Source: an uncultured Pedosphaera sp.
GTDB taxonomy: Bacteria; Verrucomicrobiota; Verrucomicrobiia; Limisphaerales; Pedosphaeraceae
Length of the DNA: 64,000 nt
Reading direction: 5' to 3'
Assembly: GCA_903918755.1 (NCBI GenBank)
Contig: CAIXFN010000090.1
Span: 62,001-126,000, forward strand
A model generated the notes under the pieces. The model saw nothing but the letters and a program-made list of their open reading frames with translations, had not been told where the DNA came from and made no database searches. A program made the position numbers and the translations under genes. The number at the start of each line of letters is the position of its first letter. The first letter of the stretch is position 1. Shown here piece after piece: positions 32,480 to 41,028 of this stretch.

Positions 32480-33178
32480 CTATTGTTTGAGGGTGCTGAT
32501 GAGCTGGAGCAAATCCGCCTCCCCGCTCGCTGCGTCGGCCAGGGCATTGGCCAGAAGGCCGGGAAAGGCATTGGTGTTCGTCCCCGTCGGCCAGCCGCCC
32601 GCCACGTTGTAGGCGTCCAGAACGATTTTCATCGCCGCCTGGTAGCGTTCGTAGGCGGTGCGCACCCGGGCGTCCGCCGCCGCACTGACGCGGTTGGGAA
32701 ATTGCGCCTTGTAATCCCACCAACCCTGCACCGCCGCGTTGACAGCCGTCGTCGTGCTGGCCACCGTGTCATAGGCCACGCGGTTGGGCGTCGCCTGGCA
32801 GCCCGACGGGACAACGGCGGTCAGCAACAGGAGCGCCCCCAGGAACAGGGACAGCAGGGGGTTGGGGGCCGAGTCCGCGGCGGCGTTTCGCAACGCCACG
32901 CGCGCCCGGTAATCCGCGAGGGTCGGGAACTTGAGGCGGAACGCGAGGTCCAGCAGAAACGCCGCGCCCCGATAAACCCGGCTGCCCAGCAGCGCCTCCA
33001 TGTAGCGATCATCCGCGGGGTCCTGCACCGTGTAGGCGAGGAGGGACGTGAGCCAGGCCTGAAGGCGGGCGTTGAAGAGTTTGAGGACCGCGCCGATGGT
33101 AAACAACCAGGTGATCCCCTCCGACAGGCGACCCGCATGGCCGCCCAGTAAACTGGTCAATTCCTTGATCTCATTCAT
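32480..33178 (-). CDS. Membrane/lipoprotein-like first gene of the phage-derived operon
   Basis: 232 residues, with two parts. Residues 1-95 hold a hydrophobic segment (ITWLFTIGAVLKLF) in a mixed helical region. Residues 108-127 (LLSLFLGALLLLTAVVPSGC) form a lipoprotein-type signal ending in Cys127, followed by a QATPNRVAYDTVAS... helical domain with a TTTAVNAAVQGWWDYKAQFP pattern seen in small phage lipoproteins. An in-frame GTG at residue 94 would start a 139-residue lipoprotein on its own, so this could be two proteins from one frame. Function is possibly lysis. The start at 33178 follows a near-perfect dyad. Confidence 0.65.
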   Translation of the reverse strand: MNEIKELTSLLGGHAGRLSEGITWLFTIGAVLKLFNARLQAWLTSLLAYTVQDPADDRYMEALLGSRVYRGAAFLLDLAFRLKFPTLADYRARVALRNAAADSAPNPLLSLFLGALLLLTAVVPSGCQATPNRVAYDTVASTTTAVNAAVQGWWDYKAQFPNRVSAAADARVRTAYERYQAAMKIVLDAYNVAGGWPTGTNTNAFPGLLANALADAASGEADLLQLISTLKQ

Positions 33179-33179
33179 A

Positions 33180-33219
33180 TGTTTTAGTTAATCCAATCCT
33201 TACGGGATCAACTAAAACA
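33180..33219. promoter_or_regulatory. Inverted repeat at the 5' end of the phage-derived operon
   Basis: Arms TGTTTTAGTTAATCC (33180-33194) and GGATCAACTAAAACA (33205-33219) match at 14 of 15 positions, with a 10-nt centre. It lies directly before the ATG of the first operon gene (33178). It may be an operator, or an mRNA hairpin that would sit over the ribosome landing site. Confidence 0.75.
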
Positions 33220-33237
33220 CGGGTCCGGGAATTCCGT

Positions 33238-33254
33238 ATTCCTACCGTAGGAAT
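33238..33254. promoter_or_regulatory. Perfect 8-bp dyad upstream of the operon, operator-like
   Basis: ATTCCTAC-C-GTAGGAAT, arms perfect with one central base. It lies 60-76 nt upstream of the first operon gene. The strict symmetry and AT-rich flanks suggest a binding site for a dimeric regulator, but no regulator gene is in the operon. Confidence 0.65.
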
Positions 33255-33309
33255 TTAGCCCAACTTTTCCAAAATATTTTTGCGCTCCATTTCCGCGGGG
33301 CCGGCAGAA

Positions 33310-33348
33310 AAACAAAAACTCCCGGAGTCATGACAACTCCGGGAGTTT
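33310..33348 (-). terminator. Rho-independent terminator of the Gly-rich protein gene
   Basis: On the minus strand a 13-bp stem (AAACTCCCGGAGT with ACTCCGGGAGTTT, interrupted by a short loop) is followed by TTGTTTTT. It lies about 32 nt after the stop codon at 33380. Confidence 0.9.
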
Positions 33349-33379
33349 GCGGCGCGGCCTGAGCCGCTCTTGAATTGGT

Positions 33380-34159
<780 letters not shown>

Positions 34160-34327
34160 AAGGAATCGTGATTGGAATTAGTTTGCGTTTATGGGCCGTT
34201 GTTTGCTGGATTCCACCACCATAGTTCCTTCCGCCCGGGACGCAAGCATAACCTGCCTCCGGGAGGTCCCCCCCTCAATTTGGATTTGAATTTCCCCCCG
34301 GGCTGGCTAGTCTGATCCTTTAATACG

Positions 34328-35029
34328 ATGAAATCGAACCCCAACTTATCCTGGCTCACTGGTTGCGCCACCACTTTGGCCGCCGCGGTCATCTGCTCCA
34401 CCTTCGTCCCCACTACGGCGCTGGCCGACGACGCCAAAACTCCCATTCCGGTGGTTTTGCCCTCTCCCACCGTCAAAGGCACCCCCGAAGACCTCCCGAA
34501 GGGCCCGGGCATTGAACCCGTTTCCGACAAAGCCCCGCCGCCGTTCCTGGCGCCGGCCGGAGTCGTCAACGTGGCCCTGCACCGCCCAGTCACCAGCAGC
34601 GTGGCCCCGTTCACGGGCGAACTCAGCCAATTGACCGACGGCAAGAAAGAAGCCATCGACACCGATACGGTGGAAATGAAGAAGGGCCCGCAATGGGTCC
34701 AGATCGATCTCGGCGCCAGCCTCCCGCTCTATGCCGTCGTGGTCTGGCACGATCATCGTTATCTGCAAGTCATCCATGCGGTCATTGTCCAGGTTTCCGA
34801 TGATCCCGAGTTCAAGACCGGCGTCACGACGTTGTACAACAATGACATGGCCAACCTGTGCAATCTGGGGGTCGGCACGGACAAGGAGTATTTTGAAACC
34901 AATCGCGGTCGCACCATCGACGCGAAAGGCATCAAGGCCCGTTATGTTCGCGGTTACACCAAGGGGAGCAGCTCCAGCGCCTTGAATTGCTGGGAAGAAG
35001 TCGAAGTCTACGGCTTGCCGGCGAAGTAA
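34328..35029 (+). CDS. Secreted discoidin (F5/8 type C)-like domain protein
   Basis: 233 residues with a signal peptide, MKSNPNLSWLTGCATTLAAA through about residue 32. A Pro-rich linker (VVLPSPTVKGTPEDLPKGPG) leads into a discoidin-like domain (about 85-230): NVALHRPVTSSVAPFTGELS, LTDGKKEA, PQWVQIDLGASLPLYAVVVW, HDHRYLQVIHAVIVQVSDDP, FKTGVTTLYNNDMANL and CWEEVEVYG. Such domains usually bind carbohydrates or phospholipids. It shares a divergent intergenic region with the Gly-rich gene and is followed by a terminator at 35085-35118. Confidence 0.85.
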   Translation: MKSNPNLSWLTGCATTLAAAVICSTFVPTTALADDAKTPIPVVLPSPTVKGTPEDLPKGPGIEPVSDKAPPPFLAPAGVVNVALHRPVTSSVAPFTGELSQLTDGKKEAIDTDTVEMKKGPQWVQIDLGASLPLYAVVVWHDHRYLQVIHAVIVQVSDDPEFKTGVTTLYNNDMANLCNLGVGTDKEYFETNRGRTIDAKGIKARYVRGYTKGSSSSALNCWEEVEVYGLPAK

Positions 35030-35084
35030 CCTAATTGGTTCGCTGATAATAATTTAGCAACGCCATCTTCGGGCGTTCCTCGAG

Positions 35085-35118
35085 CCGGCGGGAAGCAATT
35101 CCCGCCGGTTTTATTTTT
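35085..35118 (+). terminator. Rho-independent terminator
   Basis: A 9-bp stem (CCGGCGGGA with TCCCGCCGG, 6-nt loop) followed by TTTTATTTTT. It closes the discoidin-domain gene. Confidence 0.9.
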
Positions 35119-35130
35119 CCCTTGCGTTTC

Positions 35131-35167
35131 TTACAATTGTAGGACATGGTTTTCCTACATTTGTAAG
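35131..35167 (+). promoter_or_regulatory. Two BlaI-type operator dyads upstream of the BlaI/M56 operon
   Basis: Two TACA-NN-TGTA palindromes lie at 35132-35141 (TACAATTGTA) and 35156-35165 (TACATTTGTA), embedded in TTACAATTGTAGGA and its near-mirror TCCTACATTTGTAA. This is the known BlaI/MecI recognition pattern, placed right before the blaI-like start at 35171, so autoregulation is expected. Confidence 0.85.
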
Positions 35168-35170
35168 AAC

Positions 35171-35590
35171 ATGCGAATTGCCAAATCCATCCAACCCGTT
35201 TCCCCGCCTGCCACTCCGGTCGTCGCCCCCATCACCGACGCCGAGCTCGTCGTGATGAAGGTGGTGTGGGACCGGGCCCCAGTGACCGCCAGCGGGGTCG
35301 TGGCAGCACTGGTGAAAACCGCCGCCTGGAAACCCAAGACCATCCACACGCTGCTGACGCGGCTGGTGCAAAAGGGGGCGGTGACCGCGGAGAAGCAGGG
35401 GCGGGCGCAGGTGTTCCGTCCCTTGATCGCGGCGGCGGATTTCCAGCACGCCGCCAGCCGCTCCTTCCTGGGCCGGATGTTTGACGGCGAGATCGCCCCC
35501 TTTCTGGCGTGCTTCCTGAACCGCGCCGAGTTGTCCCCGGAAGAAATCGCTGAACTGCGACGGCTGTTGGACGGTCAGAAACCCGGATGA
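35171..35590 (+). CDS. BlaI/MecI/CopY-family transcriptional repressor
   Basis: 139 residues. After about 20 residues comes the winged-helix domain: ITDAELVVMKVVWDRAPVTA, VVAALVKTAAWKPKTIHTLL, TRLVQKGAVTAEKQGRAQVF, and a C-terminal dimerisation part (SFLGRMFDGEIAPFLACFLN, LSPEEIAELRRLLD). It should bind the two TACA-NN-TGTA sites just upstream and be inactivated by the cleavage activity of the M56 protein encoded next. The genes overlap as ATGA, so they are translationally coupled. Homologues often respond to cell-envelope stress rather than beta-lactams; the signal is unknown here. Confidence 0.93.
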   Translation: MRIAKSIQPVSPPATPVVAPITDAELVVMKVVWDRAPVTASGVVAALVKTAAWKPKTIHTLLTRLVQKGAVTAEKQGRAQVFRPLIAAADFQHAASRSFLGRMFDGEIAPFLACFLNRAELSPEEIAELRRLLDGQKPG

Positions 35591-37449
35591 ACCTCGCCGC
35601 GCTCCAGCACGTTTTGGATTTGGCCGTCACCACGGTGTGGCGCAATTCGGTTGCGGCCACGGTTCTGATCGTCCTGGTGGCGGTGGTCCAGTTCCTCTTC
35701 CGCCGCAGTCTCCCGCCGCGATGGCGCTATGCCCTGGGATTGCTCGTGGTGATCCGCCTGGCGCTGCCGGTGGTACCCGGCAGTTCCTGGAGCTTGTTCA
35801 ATCTCGGCAATCTCCGCTGGAGAACCGCGGCGCTGGAACCCGTTGCCAGCGTGACACGGCTTTCGATCCCCGAGGAAACCGCACCTGCCCTCCCCCCGTT
35901 ATTAGCAACCAGTTCACTTTCCGCCCTTCCAGTCGCCTTGCCGCCGCCCGCCCCCGTTTTTCGACTCCGATCCATCCTACCCTGGCTGTGGTTGTCCGGT
36001 GTGCTGGTGATGCTCGGGACGCTGGCCCGCCAGCACCGCCGGTTTGCCCGGGACATCCGGAGGCAGCCGGCGGTGACAGAGCCGCGCGTGGTGGAATTGC
36101 TGGCCCGTTGCCAGGCCGAAATGAAGATCCGGCGCCCGCTTCCGCTCGTCGCGTTGCCGGGACTCACCACGCCCGCGCTGTTCGGATTCTGGCGCCCGCG
36201 ACTCGTAGTGCCACCGCAATGCTGGGAAACCCTGGACGACACCGAAATGCGCCTGATTTTTCAACACGAATTGACCCACCTGCGCCGCGGCGACCTCGTT
36301 CTGAACGGGGTGTTGCTCCTGCTGCGCGCCCTGCATTGGTTTAATCCGGCCGTCTGGCTGGCCTTCCGCCGCTTGCGCGCGGATCAGGAACTGGCCTGCG
36401 ATGCCGCGGTGGTTGCCGCGCTGCCGCCGGAAGACCGCCGCGTTTATGGCCACACGCTGCTCAAATTGCTCGATGTTTTCCCGCCAGCCGGACTCGGTCC
36501 GAGCCTGGTTCCGTTCCTCACCCGCAAGTCCGTGCTCCAAAGGAGAATCCACATGATCGCCCGTTTCCAACCCGCCAGTCGCCTGGCCCTGGCCTGCTCA
36601 TTCGCGCTGTTCGCCACGCTGGGCTGCCTCACGCTCACCCGCGCGGCCGACAACAAAGACGATAATCCCAAGCCCGCCGCTCCCCAGGAAAAGCCGGCCG
36701 CCCCAATTCTGCCCACCTCCGTCGCCAAGCCGGAGGCGCCGACGCCGACACGGGCGACGGAATCGAATCAGCGGCAAATGAACGCCCTGGAAATGGTATT
36801 GCAGGAAGAGTTGGACAGAAATGACGTCCGGATGGCCGACACCAAAGAGCGAATCAAACGCTTATCGCGGGATCTCGGCGTGACCTATGAACCGGGCAGC
36901 GGTGCAAAAATCCCCGGCACGGATGCGGACTCATTACGCCAATTCCAGACCCTGCAGACGCAATCCGAAATCAGTTGGGTCCAAAAGTCCACTCTGTTCG
37001 AGGGGCTGCGCAAACTCCCGCCCGAAAAGCTCCGTCAGACGCTGCCCACGGCCATGCCGGATGCGTTGCTCAACCAGCTTTTGCAGGATTTGTCTGCCGT
37101 ACAAACCAAATTGGCGGCCTTGCGGACGGAATATGGCGACTCCCACCCGCAAGTCGTCCGACAATTAAGCACGCTGAAGGATCTGGACGCCAAAATCGAA
37201 GCGCGAGTGGAGGGCATCATGCTTGGAGCCGGGTTGGAAGTGGAGTCCTTGCGCGCCCAATCGGATTCAATCCGCGAAAAACTCAAAACCGCCCGGCAGG
37301 CCTCCCAGGAGGCCGCTTCCGTCACCCAGTCTTTCAACGAATTGCAGCACGAGCTCGAGTTCCTGCAAAAGTTTCAGGACTCCCTTAAACTGCGCCTCCA
37401 GGAATTGCGCATCGATAAGGCGGTCAATAGTCGCACTAATACCAAGTGA
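35587..37449 (+). CDS. M56-family membrane metalloprotease (BlaR1-like) with a coiled-coil sensor part
   Basis: 620 residues. Membrane segments surround the zinc site: HELTH at 227-231 followed by LRRGDLVLNGVLLLLRALHW and FRRLRADQELACDAAVVAAL, the BlaR1/MecR1 M56 pattern. A last membrane segment lies near 330-350 (LALACSFALFATLGCLTLTR). Instead of a penicillin-binding sensor domain, the rest (about 380-610) is a predicted coiled coil (MQEELDRNDVRMADTKERIK-type, QASQEAASVTQSFNELQHEL, EFLQKFQDSLKLRLQELRID), an external signal part of unknown ligand. It should cleave or trigger loss of the BlaI-like repressor. A terminator lies 150 bp downstream. Confidence 0.9.
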   Translation: MNLAALQHVLDLAVTTVWRNSVAATVLIVLVAVVQFLFRRSLPPRWRYALGLLVVIRLALPVVPGSSWSLFNLGNLRWRTAALEPVASVTRLSIPEETAPALPPLLATSSLSALPVALPPPAPVFRLRSILPWLWLSGVLVMLGTLARQHRRFARDIRRQPAVTEPRVVELLARCQAEMKIRRPLPLVALPGLTTPALFGFWRPRLVVPPQCWETLDDTEMRLIFQHELTHLRRGDLVLNGVLLLLRALHWFNPAVWLAFRRLRADQELACDAAVVAALPPEDRRVYGHTLLKLLDVFPPAGLGPSLVPFLTRKSVLQRRIHMIARFQPASRLALACSFALFATLGCLTLTRAADNKDDNPKPAAPQEKPAAPILPTSVAKPEAPTPTRATESNQRQMNALEMVLQEELDRNDVRMADTKERIKRLSRDLGVTYEPGSGAKIPGTDADSLRQFQTLQTQSEISWVQKSTLFEGLRKLPPEKLRQTLPTAMPDALLNQLLQDLSAVQTKLAALRTEYGDSHPQVVRQLSTLKDLDAKIEARVEGIMLGAGLEVESLRAQSDSIREKLKTARQASQEAASVTQSFNELQHELEFLQKFQDSLKLRLQELRIDKAVNSRTNTK

Positions 37450-37672
37450 TTCGAAGGCCCCCGTCACCTGATCTTCGCCAAAATCGGCTTGTGTCCGCCC
37501 GTCCGGAGGATTAGGTTTCGCTCATGGCAAAAGACCGCGGTGCGATGACCGCGGTGAGCGGCCTGCTCCGGCCGGTTTTTGCCAACCTTCCGCGCGGAAG
37601 GGGCGGGCATCGGGCATTTGAATTTCCGTGTGCTGCCCGACTGCCCGCTCGTTCTTTTTTTACCCCTTACTT
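37450..37672. other. Intergenic region between convergent genes, one terminator
   Basis: Apart from the terminator at 37603-37661 nothing is recognised. A CCGCGG-centred dyad near 37535 (GACCGCGGTGCGATGACCGC then GGT) is repetitive but has no clear role. Confidence 0.55.
37603..37661 (+). terminator. Terminator with bulged 14-bp stem
   Basis: GCGGGCATCGGGCA pairs with TGCCCGACTGCCCGC (one bulge, 17-nt loop), followed by TCGTTCTTTTTTT. It is about 150 nt beyond the M56 stop codon, and is oriented to stop plus-strand transcripts before the minus-strand dus gene. Confidence 0.75.
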
Positions 37673-38779
37673 TTACCAGATTTCCACCGGGCCCCGCGGC
37701 ACCGGGATCGCCTGCCGGGCGGCCACCGCCGGCTCCTGCATGAACGAGGCCACCATCGGTGGCGGACGATAGCCGGGTTTCAGGCTGCCCGACTCATCGA
37801 GAAACTGCCGGCGCCACTCCCGGTAGCGAGCCAAAAGCTCGTGAAACTCGGCCCGCGAGGACAGGAGCACCACTTTCTTGTTGAATTCATTCGCCGGTCC
37901 AAACCGCTTGGAATACCACGGCGCCACCTTGCGAAACATTCGGCAGCCCAGGCTTTCGCCAAAGACCTCCACCATCAAATCCAAGTGCCGGCACATCACC
38001 ACCACCCGTTCCTCAAAATTCTCCTCCGGCAGTAATTCACCCGTTGCCAGGAAATGTTTGGTGTGCTGGAAAATCCAGGGATTATAAAACGCCCCGCGCC
38101 CGATGCTCACGCCGGCGCAACCGGTTTCCGCCAGCATATGTCGCGCCGCCTCGGGAGTGGTCACATCCCCATTCCCAATCACCGGAATGGTTCGCACCGC
38201 CTGGACGACCGCCCGGATTCCCGCCAGGTTCACCGTGCCGGAGAAGCCCTGTTCCCGGGTCCGGCCATGGACAAAAATTGCCGCCGCCCCTGCGCCTTCC
38301 AAAGCGCGCGCCAAGTCCGGGGCGGTCAAGTTCTGATCATCCCAACCCAACCGCATCTTCGCGGTCACCGGGATTTTGACGGCATTCACCATGCCGCGAA
38401 CCAGATCCGCGGTTTTGTCCATTTCCGTCATCATCGCGGACCCACCGCCCACCTTGCAGACCTTGCGTACCGGGCAGCCCATGTTGATATCCACCGATGC
38501 CACGCCGATGGACTCCAAGTAAAGCGCCGCATCGCGCATTTCCTCGGGGACGGACCCAAACAATTGCACCGCCAGCGGATAATCCGCCGGTCGGGTTTCG
38601 ATCAGCTTGAAAGCCTTGGGATTGCGTTCGAGCAGGGAGCGCGCATTGACGAGGTCGGTCGTGGCGAGGTCGAGCCCCCCCAGTTCGCGCAACGTCAGCC
38701 GGAAGGGCAGGTTGGTATAACCCGCCAGCGGCGACAAAAACAAATTCGATTTCAGGGTCAATGACCCGAGACGCAACAT
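37673..38779 (-). CDS. dus: tRNA-dihydrouridine synthase
   Basis: 368 residues from ATG at 38779 (MLRLGSLTLKSNLFLSPLAG); an ATG 16 codons upstream is less likely. TIM-barrel FMN enzyme reducing uridines in tRNA. Conserved parts: APLAGYTNLPFR-type motif (SPLAGYTNLPFRLTLRELGG), LAVQLFGSVPEEMRDAALYL, SVDINMGCPVRKVCKVGGGS (catalytic Cys), VTAKMRLGWDDQN, FVHGRTREQGFSGTVNLAGI, VIGNGDVTTPEAARHMLAET and GVSIGRGAFYNPWIF. DusB is the closest of the Dus subfamilies by motif. The C-terminal 90 residues are the tRNA-binding extension. Confidence 0.92.
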   Translation of the reverse strand: MLRLGSLTLKSNLFLSPLAGYTNLPFRLTLRELGGLDLATTDLVNARSLLERNPKAFKLIETRPADYPLAVQLFGSVPEEMRDAALYLESIGVASVDINMGCPVRKVCKVGGGSAMMTEMDKTADLVRGMVNAVKIPVTAKMRLGWDDQNLTAPDLARALEGAGAAAIFVHGRTREQGFSGTVNLAGIRAVVQAVRTIPVIGNGDVTTPEAARHMLAETGCAGVSIGRGAFYNPWIFQHTKHFLATGELLPEENFEERVVVMCRHLDLMVEVFGESLGCRMFRKVAPWYSKRFGPANEFNKKVVLLSSRAEFHELLARYREWRRQFLDESGSLKPGYRPPPMVASFMQEPAVAARQAIPVPRGPVEIW

Positions 38780-38942
38780 CCCGCCCACTATAACACGCGG
38801 TCGCCCTGTGCAAATCCTGAATGCCAACGGACCACCCGGACTCCGGAGGCATCACCCCGGCGCGCTACTGGGAGCAGGCCTGGTCGTGCTGGCGGCTTTC
38901 GCACGCGTAACCAAGCCACAAAGATCGGTTTGCGCATCCTGG

Positions 38943-38970
38943 TTGACACCAAAAACTACTGCGCTATAGG
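38943..38970 (+). promoter_or_regulatory. Putative sigma-70-type promoter of the BamE-like gene
   Basis: TTGACA (38943-38948), 16-nt spacer, TATAGG (38965-38970). Only 8 nt separate the -10 and the ATG at 38978. If correct, the mRNA would be nearly leaderless, or translation starts further in. Confidence 0.4.
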
Positions 38971-38977
38971 TAAATAT

Positions 38978-39286
38978 ATGCGTCCTTCCCGGATTCTGTT
39001 GAACGTCTTGGTGGTCATCACTTTGGCTCTGCCCCTTGCGGCCTGTGTCTCAACGTCATCCGAGCCGCGGCTCAAAACTTCGATTTGGAATGAGGTGAAA
39101 TTTGGCATGACGCGGGAGCAGGTGCACAAGGTTCTCGGCCCGCCGACGGAAAAGGGCCTCCCGGCGGATCAGGAGGCCTGGCGCCAGGGTCCCGGCGTTT
39201 CCGCCTGGTTCTTTTATGTCCGTTACGGGGAGAACAAGAAGGTCCTGGATTACCGTTCCGTTTACGTCTATCGCTCGGAGCCTTGA
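38978..39286 (+). CDS. Small lipoprotein with BamE/SmpA-like domain
   Basis: 102 residues from ATG at 38978 (MRPSRILLNVLVVITLALPLAAC); an upstream ATG at 38930 gives a longer N-terminus and a worse signal. The signal ends in a lipobox (LAAC), so it should be lipidated. The following IWNEVKFGMTREQVHKVLGP PTEKG pattern is the SmpA/OmlA-BamE fold signature, with FGMT and V..LG.P. BamE helps in outer-membrane protein assembly, but short relatives occur in many bacteria with unknown role. It lies upstream of uvrC with a gap of 81 bp. Confidence 0.75.
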   Translation: MRPSRILLNVLVVITLALPLAACVSTSSEPRLKTSIWNEVKFGMTREQVHKVLGPPTEKGLPADQEAWRQGPGVSAWFFYVRYGENKKVLDYRSVYVYRSEP

Positions 39287-39367
39287 GCGGGGCCAAGTCG
39301 CCCCTCGCCACCCGCGAGACCGCGCCTTGCCCGTTGGCCACTTCTTGGGCATGTTGACGGCGCGCTC

Positions 39368-41008
39368 ATGTCCATATCCGTCATCATCCGCCAGAAGCTG
39401 AATGATCTGCCGCACAAACCGGGAATCTACCTGATGAAGGACCGGTTCGGCACGGTCATTTACGTGGGCAAGGCGCGGGATCTGCGCAAGCGGGTCAGCA
39501 GCTATTTCCAGCCCTCCCGGCGCCTCGGCTGGGACCTCAAGTTCAAGGCCCTCGTCGAGGCCATCCACGATCTGGATATCCACGTGGTCCGCACGGAGCC
39601 CGAGGCCATGCTGCTCGAAGGCAAACTCATCAAGGAATTCCAACCGCGCTACAACATCAGCTTCCGCGATGACAAGCAGTTCCTGATGCTGAAGGTGAAT
39701 TTGAACGATCCGATTCCGCGCTTCATGCTGGCCCGCTTCAAGCAGGAGGACGGCGCGCGTTACTTCGGACCCTTCGTGCATTCCTCCGCCCTGCGCAACA
39801 CCATGACGCTGATCCGCCGGCAGTATCATCTGCGCGGCTGCCGGCCGTTGACGCCGGACGAAAGCGATTACAAACACTGCCTTTACGGGAATCTCAAGCA
39901 TTGCACCGCCCCCTGCATCGCCAACGTGACCCGGGAGCAATACTTGGAGCAGGTGAATGCGGCGTGCGATTTTCTTTCCGGGCAATGCGGGGAAATGGCC
40001 GAGCAGCTCACGCTCGAGATGAAAAAGGCGGCCGCGGCGCAGGATTATGAACGCGCGGCGATGTTGCGCGACGCCTTGTCGGATCTCCGCCACACCACGG
40101 AAAAGACCAATAAATTTGAACGGATGCCCTATACGCTCCCCGTGGCCATCGAACCGCAAAGGGACCTGGCTGAGCTGGCGCGCGTGTTGCAACTCCCCGG
40201 CCCGCCCCTCCGGATCGAGGGATTCGACATCTCCAACATCAGCGGCACTTTCATCGTTTCCTCCATGGTCAGCTTCCGGCAGGGCCGACCCGACCGGGTC
40301 AATTACCGCAAGTATAAGATGAAGACCGTGGTCGGGCAGAACGATTTTGCCAGCATGGCGGAAACCATCCGCCGCCGCTACAGCCGGGTGCTGCGGGAGG
40401 GCCGGGCCAAGACGAATGCCGCCGCAGAGCTCAAAGAGGCGGTGGCAGGCACTGCGGAAGGGGATGAACTGTCGCCAGCGGCCACCGATCGGCCAGCTTC
40501 CCTGCCGGATCTCATTCTGATTGATGGCGGCAGGGGACAGTTGAACGCGGCTTGCGCCGAATTGGAAAAACTGGGGCTGACCGATATTCCCGTCATTGGT
40601 CTGGCCAAGGAATTCGAGGAAATTTACCGGCCGAATGAAGACGAACCCTTGCGCCTGTCCCTCGATTCCGGGGCGTTGAAACTGTTGCAGCGCGTCCGGG
40701 ATGAATCGCACCGGCTGGCGAACACTTACAACGCGGAACTCCGCTTGCGGAAAATTTCCGAGAGTATTTTGGACGAATTCCCGGGAATTGGGGAACGGCG
40801 CAAGTCAGCTCTCCTCAAGAAGTTCGGCTCCGTGCAGCGCCTGCGGCTCGCCACCCTGGAGCAAATCGCCGAGGTGCCCGGCTTTGGGGGCAAGGCCGCC
40901 GCGGAACTGAAAACTTTCCTGGAGGCCCGCCAGGTGGACGGTAACTCAAAGTCTGCCCCCACCGCCTCAGCCACGGCGCCATCGCCCCCGGACCAAGCCC
41001 CCGCGTGA
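39368..41008 (+). CDS. uvrC: Excinuclease ABC subunit C
   Basis: 546 residues. It makes the two cuts in nucleotide excision repair with UvrB. Visible domains: GIY-YIG nuclease (GIY 19-21, YVGKARDLRKRV 32-43), a Cys-containing linker (HCTAPCIANVTREQY), the UVR/UvrB contact motif (LEMKKAAAAQDYERAAMLRD, about 216-235), the C-terminal RNase H-like endonuclease (IEGFDISNISGTFIVSSMVS, LILIDGGRGQLNAACAELEK, DESHRLANTYN) and a helix-hairpin-helix at 480-530 (FPGIGERRKSALLKKFGSVQ, VPGFGGKAAAELK). It is somewhat shorter than the usual about 600 residues. The last 20 residues are Pro/Ala-rich and not conserved. Confidence 0.95.
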   Translation: MSISVIIRQKLNDLPHKPGIYLMKDRFGTVIYVGKARDLRKRVSSYFQPSRRLGWDLKFKALVEAIHDLDIHVVRTEPEAMLLEGKLIKEFQPRYNISFRDDKQFLMLKVNLNDPIPRFMLARFKQEDGARYFGPFVHSSALRNTMTLIRRQYHLRGCRPLTPDESDYKHCLYGNLKHCTAPCIANVTREQYLEQVNAACDFLSGQCGEMAEQLTLEMKKAAAAQDYERAAMLRDALSDLRHTTEKTNKFERMPYTLPVAIEPQRDLAELARVLQLPGPPLRIEGFDISNISGTFIVSSMVSFRQGRPDRVNYRKYKMKTVVGQNDFASMAETIRRRYSRVLREGRAKTNAAAELKEAVAGTAEGDELSPAATDRPASLPDLILIDGGRGQLNAACAELEKLGLTDIPVIGLAKEFEEIYRPNEDEPLRLSLDSGALKLLQRVRDESHRLANTYNAELRLRKISESILDEFPGIGERRKSALLKKFGSVQRLRLATLEQIAEVPGFGGKAAAELKTFLEARQVDGNSKSAPTASATAPSPPDQAPA

Positions 41009-41028
41009 TTGGCTGGCCGTCCGGCTGC

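Larger units (their letters stand above)
14294..33178 (-). mobile_element. Phage-derived head/tail gene operon, incomplete Mu-type prophage or domesticated particle
   Basis: About 18.9 kb on one strand. In transcription order: membrane/lipoprotein lysis-like gene, two small genes, terminase large subunit, portal, Mu-type protease, decoration protein, major capsid protein, gp36-like, tail terminator-like, tail tube, small tail protein, fibre, Pro-rich coiled-coil protein, hub-like protein, Cys-rich protein and a zinc-ribbon protein. No integrase, transposase, repressor, replication protein, small terminase, Mu gp30-type head protein, sheath or tape measure is recognised. No attachment site or flanking direct repeat was found. 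Repeats occupy many junctions. It could be a remnant prophage, a satellite-like element or a gene-transfer-agent-like particle. Confidence 0.8.
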
